Shown here: one piece after another, positions 6,252 through 8,922 of the stretch
How positions within the stretch are numbered: position 1 is the first letter of the stretch
How the letters are laid out: each line of letters starts with the position of its first letter
Assembly (NCBI GenBank): GCA_944345045.1
Contig: CALVMI010000042.1
Span: 1 to 8,922 of the forward strand
From: an uncultured Bacilli bacterium
Lineage (GTDB): Bacteria > Bacillota_I > Bacilli_A > RF39 > UBA660
Direction: 5' to 3'
DNA length: 8,922 bases
Translations under genes and position numbers: made by a program
Notes under the pieces: generated by a model
The model's database searches: none
What the model was told of the DNA's origin: nothing
Seen by the model: the letters and a program-made list of their open reading frames with translations, nothing else

Positions 6252-6268
6252 TTTACAGATACTTGACA
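6246..6268. promoter_or_regulatory. Inverted repeat over the -35 box (copy B)
   Basis: TGTCAA, eleven bases, then TTGACA: the same arms and spacing as at 1077-1099, again with the -35 box as one arm. Preservation in both copies supports a shared regulator, not identified in this window. Confidence 0.45.
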
Positions 6269-6281
6269 AACAGAAATCACT

Positions 6282-6902
6282 TTAATTTTCTACTTTTATA
6301 TGCTCAATCGTTATGATTTCCGTATTTTGCAACACGAGTTTATAAATATCTGGAGCATCCCATTTAGTTGTAATTTCTAATTCGTTTTTAAAAGTTAAAT
6401 ACAAGTGATTTCCTTTATAATTTTGATTGCAAAAATTCATAAGCAAAGCAAACAAGGCTAAATGATGTGAGAAGATTGCGATTGTTTGCCCTTTATTTTT
6501 CTCAATAATTTCCCAGAAAACTTTTACCATTCTTTCTTTCGTTTCTAAAAAAGACTCACCATCAGGCATTTTATAATGCAAATCGGTTTCTCTTTTTAAT
6601 TTAAATTCTTTTTGATCCATTGCAATTGTTCCGCTTTTTATTTCGCCTAGGCGATTATCTAAATAGATTGGCAAATTTAATTTTTCAGCTAAATACTTGG
6701 CTGTTGAAACTGCACGAGCATAATCAGAAGAATAAATTTTTTCAACTTGATTTAATTCTTCTATATGGCACAAATTCCTTGCTAGTATTTCTCCTTCAAC
6801 GGACAAACACATATTTTTTGAATCTAAAACAAATTCATTATTTTGTTCAATTCCTTTTTTTAATTTTTTGGAATGTCTTATTAAATATACTACTGTTTTC
6901 AT
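6282..6902 (-). CDS. Histidine phosphatase superfamily protein (phosphoglycerate-mutase-like)
   Basis: A 206-residue soluble protein. The catalytic pocket is visible: R9-H10 in LIRHSK (the RHG motif, here RHS, with H10 as the phosphate acceptor), R63 in SSDYARAVSTA, E87 in RLGEIKSG as probable acid, and the second histidine H146 in FSHH. GESF (115-118) is also typical. It should remove phosphate from a small molecule or protein; this branch of the superfamily includes sugar-phosphate, nucleotide and cofactor phosphatases, and the substrate cannot be told. The length is normal and no signal peptide is seen. The ATG at 6902 has no Shine-Dalgarno sequence but a TATAAT ends seven bases before it, so the mRNA may be leaderless. 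It is divergent from the XRE regulator gene. Confidence 0.88.
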   Translation of the reverse strand: MKTVVYLIRHSKKLKKGIEQNNEFVLDSKNMCLSVEGEILARNLCHIEELNQVEKIYSSDYARAVSTAKYLAEKLNLPIYLDNRLGEIKSGTIAMDQKEFKLKRETDLHYKMPDGESFLETKERMVKVFWEIIEKNKGQTIAIFSHHLALFALLMNFCNQNYKGNHLYLTFKNELEITTKWDAPDIYKLVLQNTEIITIEHIKVEN

Positions 6903-6908
6903 AATTTA

Positions 6909-6937
6909 ATTATACTAGAAAATATTATTATTTTAAA
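6909..6937 (-). promoter_or_regulatory. Promoter of the phosphatase gene, predicted leaderless
   Basis: A perfect TATAAT (6914-6909) has a -35 of TTTAAA (6937-6932, four of six matches) at a 17-bp spacing. Only six bases separate the -10 from the ATG, so transcription should start at or next to the A of the start codon. No purine-rich ribosome site is present in that gap. Confidence 0.5.
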
Positions 6938-6978
6938 GCAAGATTATATACTATTTTAGACAAACTTCTTTTATAAAT

Positions 6979-7026
6979 GACACTTTGTACCGTGTTCAAG
7001 CATAAAATATTATGACAAAACGTGTC
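6979..7026. promoter_or_regulatory. Two GACA/TGTC dyads flanking the XRE promoter core
   Basis: GACAC (6979-6983) with GTGTTC (6992-6997) brackets the -35, and GACA (7014-7017) with TGTC (7023-7026) lies just after the -10. Both use GACA/TGT-type half-sites, as expected for autoregulation by a small dimeric XRE protein. The arms are short, so chance is not excluded. Confidence 0.3.
6985..7013 (+). promoter_or_regulatory. Promoter of the XRE regulator gene
   Basis: TTGTAC (6985-6990), a 17-bp spacer and TATTAT (7008-7013, five of six matches) face the regulator gene. Transcription should start near 7020, giving a leader of about 20 bases before ATG at 7040. Confidence 0.5.
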
Positions 7027-7039
7027 TAGGTGGTGTTGT

Positions 7040-7261
7040 ATGATTAAAGAATGTCGAGTGAATAAGGGATATACGCAGGAAGAGCTAGCTGAAATCTTAA
7101 ATATGTCTACAAGACAATTACAAAGAATTGAGAAAAATGAAGAAAGAACAACCGTTAAAACTTTAAAAAAGATTCGTAAGGCTTTAGAAATTCCTGATAA
7201 TATAATGGTTCAAATATTTTATAGCGAAGAAGAAAAAGAAAAGGCTCCCGTTGCTTTATAA
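7040..7261 (+). CDS. Small XRE-family helix-turn-helix regulator
   Basis: A 73-residue protein that is almost entirely a Cro/C1-type domain: KECRVNKGYTQEELAEILN (helices 1-2, the TQEELA turn at 12-17), then MSTRQLQRIEKNE as recognition helix (22-34), then VKTLKKIRKALEIP (39-52). A charged tail (EEEKEKAP) follows, with no effector domain. I chose ATG at 7040: AGGTGG lies six bases upstream, while the alternative GTG at 7022 lies upstream of that ribosome site. It is the only plus-strand gene here, divergent from the phosphatase and convergent with recO, whose stop it overlaps by six bases. It probably represses its own promoter and perhaps the phosphatase; the targets are inference. Confidence 0.85.
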   Translation: MIKECRVNKGYTQEELAEILNMSTRQLQRIEKNEERTTVKTLKKIRKALEIPDNIMVQIFYSEEEKEKAPVAL

Positions 7262-7277
7262 GGAGTCGATTTTTTTT
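7243..7277 (+). terminator. Terminator shared by the XRE gene and recO
   Basis: GGCTCC (7243-7248) pairs with GGAGTC (7262-7267), with one G-U, around a 13-base loop, and eight T follow (7270-7277). The left arm lies inside the XRE coding end and the loop covers both stop codons. Read on the other strand the hairpin is followed by a T-rich tract broken by single C, so it may also end recO transcription. Confidence 0.65.
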
Positions 7278-7987
7278 ATATATTCTTTACTTGTTAAATA
7301 TATCCCTGTATATCTATTATAATACGTAGTTAAAAAACGGTCTATTTCTTCTTTATTTTCTTTTTTGATTTCTACTTTGGTTATTTTGGAAATATCTACA
7401 TATTGAAACATTCGAAGTAGTTTAATAGTTTGCGGTTTGACAATTTGTTCATTATGATAACAATTTTGGCATAGAAGACCACCCGCATCACCATCGATGG
7501 TAATTATATTATGAGTATTTCCACAAAGGGCACAGGCATCTAGTGAAAGACCAACACCAAGCATAGGCAAACATTTTACTTCTAAAATACTTGCTAAAAC
7601 GGCTGGATCTATCCCTTCATTCATTTTTAAAATAACAGAAATGAAAATATTAAATAGATTTTCGTTTTCACTTTCTTTATATACTTGAGATGTTAAATCA
7701 CTAACATAATTTAAGTAACTTAATTTTAAAATATCTTCATGGAGAAAACGCAGCGGATCAATAACATCAACATCTTTTAATAAAGATAATTTACCTTCTT
7801 TATAATACAAATAAAAATATCCATAGGTATAAGGCATCACTAAAGCCCTCAAAGGACTTTTTAGATTTTTTACTCCTTTTGCCATTACACCTATTAAGCC
7901 ATGTTCTTTGGTAAATAGTTGTAAAATAAGTGACGTTTCTTTAAAATTTACTGTACCAATAATAAAACCCGTCACTTTTTCTAACAT
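7256..7987 (-). CDS. recO: DNA repair and recombination mediator RecO
   Basis: A 243-residue protein of normal RecO length. The N-terminal OB fold (about 1-80) reads LEKVTGFIIGTVNFKETSLILQ-like and includes HGLIGVMAKGVKNLKSPLRA, the RecO family pattern. The central and C-terminal helical part carries a four-cysteine zinc site, CALC (152-155) and CQNC (173-176). RecO anneals single strands and, with RecR, loads RecA onto SSB-coated DNA at gaps. The ATG at 7987 begins two bases after the yqzL-like stop codon, with GGAG lying in that gene's last codons, so recO translation is probably coupled to it. The gene belongs to the era - yqzL-like - recO unit. Its stop overlaps the convergent XRE gene. 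Confidence 0.96.
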   Translation of the reverse strand: MLEKVTGFIIGTVNFKETSLILQLFTKEHGLIGVMAKGVKNLKSPLRALVMPYTYGYFYLYYKEGKLSLLKDVDVIDPLRFLHEDILKLSYLNYVSDLTSQVYKESENENLFNIFISVILKMNEGIDPAVLASILEVKCLPMLGVGLSLDACALCGNTHNIITIDGDAGGLLCQNCYHNEQIVKPQTIKLLRMFQYVDISKITKVEIKKENKEEIDRFLTTYYNRYTGIYLTSKEYIKKIDSL

Positions 7988-7988
7988 A

Positions 7989-8075
7989 CTACTCCACTTC
8001 TTTTCCTTTATATTTTAAATAATATTCAATCTTTCCTGTTTCTTTAAATTTTTTCCAAGCTTCTTTCTTATCCAT
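7989..8075 (-). CDS. yqzL: YqzL-like microprotein between era and recO
   Basis: A 28-residue reading frame, ATG at 8075 to TAG at 7989. It contains AWKKFKETGKIEYYLKYK, which matches the pattern I recall for Bacillus YqzL (W, F, TG, I/V, YL, K). It lies exactly where YqzL lies in Bacilli, between era and recO. YqzL has no established function; this copy is shorter than the Bacillus protein. AGAGTG about eight bases before the ATG can serve as ribosome site. The TAG is followed by one base and then the recO ATG, so one role may be to deliver ribosomes to recO. It is too short for a secure call by coding statistics; position and pattern carry the assignment. Confidence 0.72.
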   Translation of the reverse strand: MDKKEAWKKFKETGKIEYYLKYKGKEVE

Positions 8076-8131
8076 AATATTCACTCTCTTTCTATTACTA
8101 TCATGGGAGCAAAAGAAACTTTTTATTCATT

Positions 8132-8922
8132 TTATTTTAAATTTAATTCATCAAAACCTAATTCTTTTAAAAAGCTTGTTTTTTCACGCCAATTTTTTAA
8201 AGTTTTGACATACAATTCTAAATATACTTTTTTTTGCAACATATTTTCTAAATCAGCACGAGCTTCCATACCAACTTGTTTAAGACGCGCGCCACCCTTA
8301 CCAATAACAATTTTTTTAATAGATTCACGATCTACAATAATATCGACATTAATATAAACGATATCTTCTTTTTCTTCAAATCTAGTTGTATAACAAGTTA
8401 AACTATGAGGAACTTCTTCAACTGTTTTATGTAACAATTTTTCCCTGACAAGTTCACTTGCCATGAAAGATACAGAATTTGTAGTAATCATATCTGGATC
8501 AAAATACATTACTGTATCTGTTAAATATTTCTTTATGACTTCAATTAAATGATCAATATTGTCTTTTTTTAAAGCACTTACTGGAACAATTTCCGCAAAA
8601 GGAAAAATATCTTTATACGAAGCAATGGCACAAAAAATTTCTTCTTCAGTCATTTGATCAATTTTGTTTAAAATAAGAAAAACTGGACTATTTGTTTTCT
8701 TTAACGTTTCTAAAATCATTTTATCGCCTGCTCCAAATCCACCTTTGGCATCCACGACAAACAAAATCGCATCCACATCTTTCATAACAGAATAGCTTTC
8801 TTTATTTAAAATTTTACCAAGCTTACTCTGAGGTTTATGAATTCCAGGGGTATCTAAAAAGATAATTTGAGTATCTGGCTCATTATAAATTCCTTGAATA
8901 ATATTTCTTGTTGTCTGAGCTT
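8132..8922 (-). CDS. era: GTPase Era, 5' end outside the window
   Basis: The frame is open to the window edge, giving 262 residues; an in-frame ATG at 8785 is internal, not the start. Visible GTPase motifs are G2 TTRN, G3 DTPG (visible residues 23-26), G4 NKID (85-88) and G5 SAL (115-117). The C-terminal KH RNA-binding domain includes VIGKGGARLKQVG (205-217). Family length is about 300, so roughly 35-40 residues with the P-loop are missing at the edge. Era binds the 3' end of 16S rRNA, assists 30S maturation and acts at the membrane-associated cytoplasm. It is followed by 56 bases, the yqzL-like gene and recO on the same strand with no terminator, so they probably form one transcript whose promoter lies outside the window. 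Confidence 0.97.
   Translation of the reverse strand, partial: AQTTRNIIQGIYNEPDTQIIFLDTPGIHKPQSKLGKILNKESYSVMKDVDAILFVVDAKGGFGAGDKMILETLKKTNSPVFLILNKIDQMTEEEIFCAIASYKDIFPFAEIVPVSALKKDNIDHLIEVIKKYLTDTVMYFDPDMITTNSVSFMASELVREKLLHKTVEEVPHSLTCYTTRFEEKEDIVYINVDIIVDRESIKKIVIGKGGARLKQVGMEARADLENMLQKKVYLELYVKTLKNWREKTSFLKELGFDELNLK

Larger units (their letters stand above)
6192..6276 (-). repeat. Upstream control cassette, copy B
   Basis: Second copy of the element at 1022-1107, in the same orientation and 5.17 kb away. It begins six bases after the phosphatase stop codon, and no terminator separates the two. The main differences are an A interrupting the G run, a spacer one base shorter, three substitutions in one hairpin arm and a leader about 25 bases shorter before the gene. 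Confidence 0.85.

Noticed and set aside
1022..6276. The two cassettes as ends of a transposon or integrated element
   Set aside because: No transposase, integrase or target-site duplication is visible, the repeats are direct and both are tied to the same kind of gene. Paralogy explains them better.
6620..6904. Plus-strand frame of 94 codons
   Set aside because: Opposite the histidine phosphatase gene, whose catalytic motifs are intact on the minus strand.
8103..8357. Plus-strand frame of 84 codons
   Set aside because: Opposite the KH domain of era; no independent evidence.
1..8922. CRISPR array, tRNA, rRNA or known riboswitch
   Set aside because: No regularly spaced repeats, cloverleaf-like segment, rRNA-like block or recognisable riboswitch core was seen on either strand in the intergenic stretches.

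Overview
The window is strongly AT-rich, reads in the standard genetic code (every tryptophan codon I checked is TGG) and has the gene families of a low-GC Gram-positive bacterium. The era - yqzL-like - recO order is typical of Bacilli. The large surface protein resembles proteins common in uncultured gut Bacilli (RF39 / Erysipelotrichia-like lineages). The family-level placement is inference. All ten visible stop codons are TAA (6) or TAG (4), with no TGA.

Layout, left to right. Positions 1-958 (minus): a surface protein cut by the window edge, with an N-terminal membrane anchor, a conserved module and an InlB-type B-repeat. Positions 1022-1107: its upstream control region. Positions 1105-1134: terminator of the next minus-strand unit. 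Positions 1158-2396 and 2381-2746: a processive family 2 glycosyltransferase overlapping a YtrA-type GntR repressor, with a promoter and two operator-like dyads upstream. Positions 2894-3580: an unrecognised multi-pass membrane protein. Positions 3638-4438: a DUF368 (PopT-type) undecaprenyl-phosphate translocase. Positions 4492-6153: a second surface protein, with an FGE-sulfatase/C-type-lectin-like ectodomain. Positions 6192-6276: a second copy of the control region. Positions 6282-6902: a histidine phosphatase. Positions 7040-7261: a small XRE regulator, the only plus-strand gene. Positions 7256-7987, 7989-8075 and 8132-8922: recO, a yqzL-like microgene and era (5' end cut), in one minus-strand unit. 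No gap without a gene exceeds 200 bases.

The genes from 1 to 6276 look like a cell-envelope locus: two anchored surface proteins, a lipid-carrier recycling protein, a polysaccharide synthase-like enzyme and its probable repressor. The two surface proteins share about 97 N-terminal residues and then carry unrelated ectodomains. Each is preceded by the same ~85-bp control cassette. The cassette holds an inverted repeat over a TTGACA -35 box, a G-rich -10/-35 spacer (an unbroken run of ten G in copy A, interrupted in copy B) and, at the predicted transcription start, a 10-bp GAAA hairpin ending in seven U. The G run suggests slippage-driven phase variation. The hairpin differs at three positions between copies, all of which keep pairing. 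This is the most interesting signal in the window.

All coordinates, alignments and motif spacings were worked out by hand. Family assignments rest on motif recognition, not database searches.
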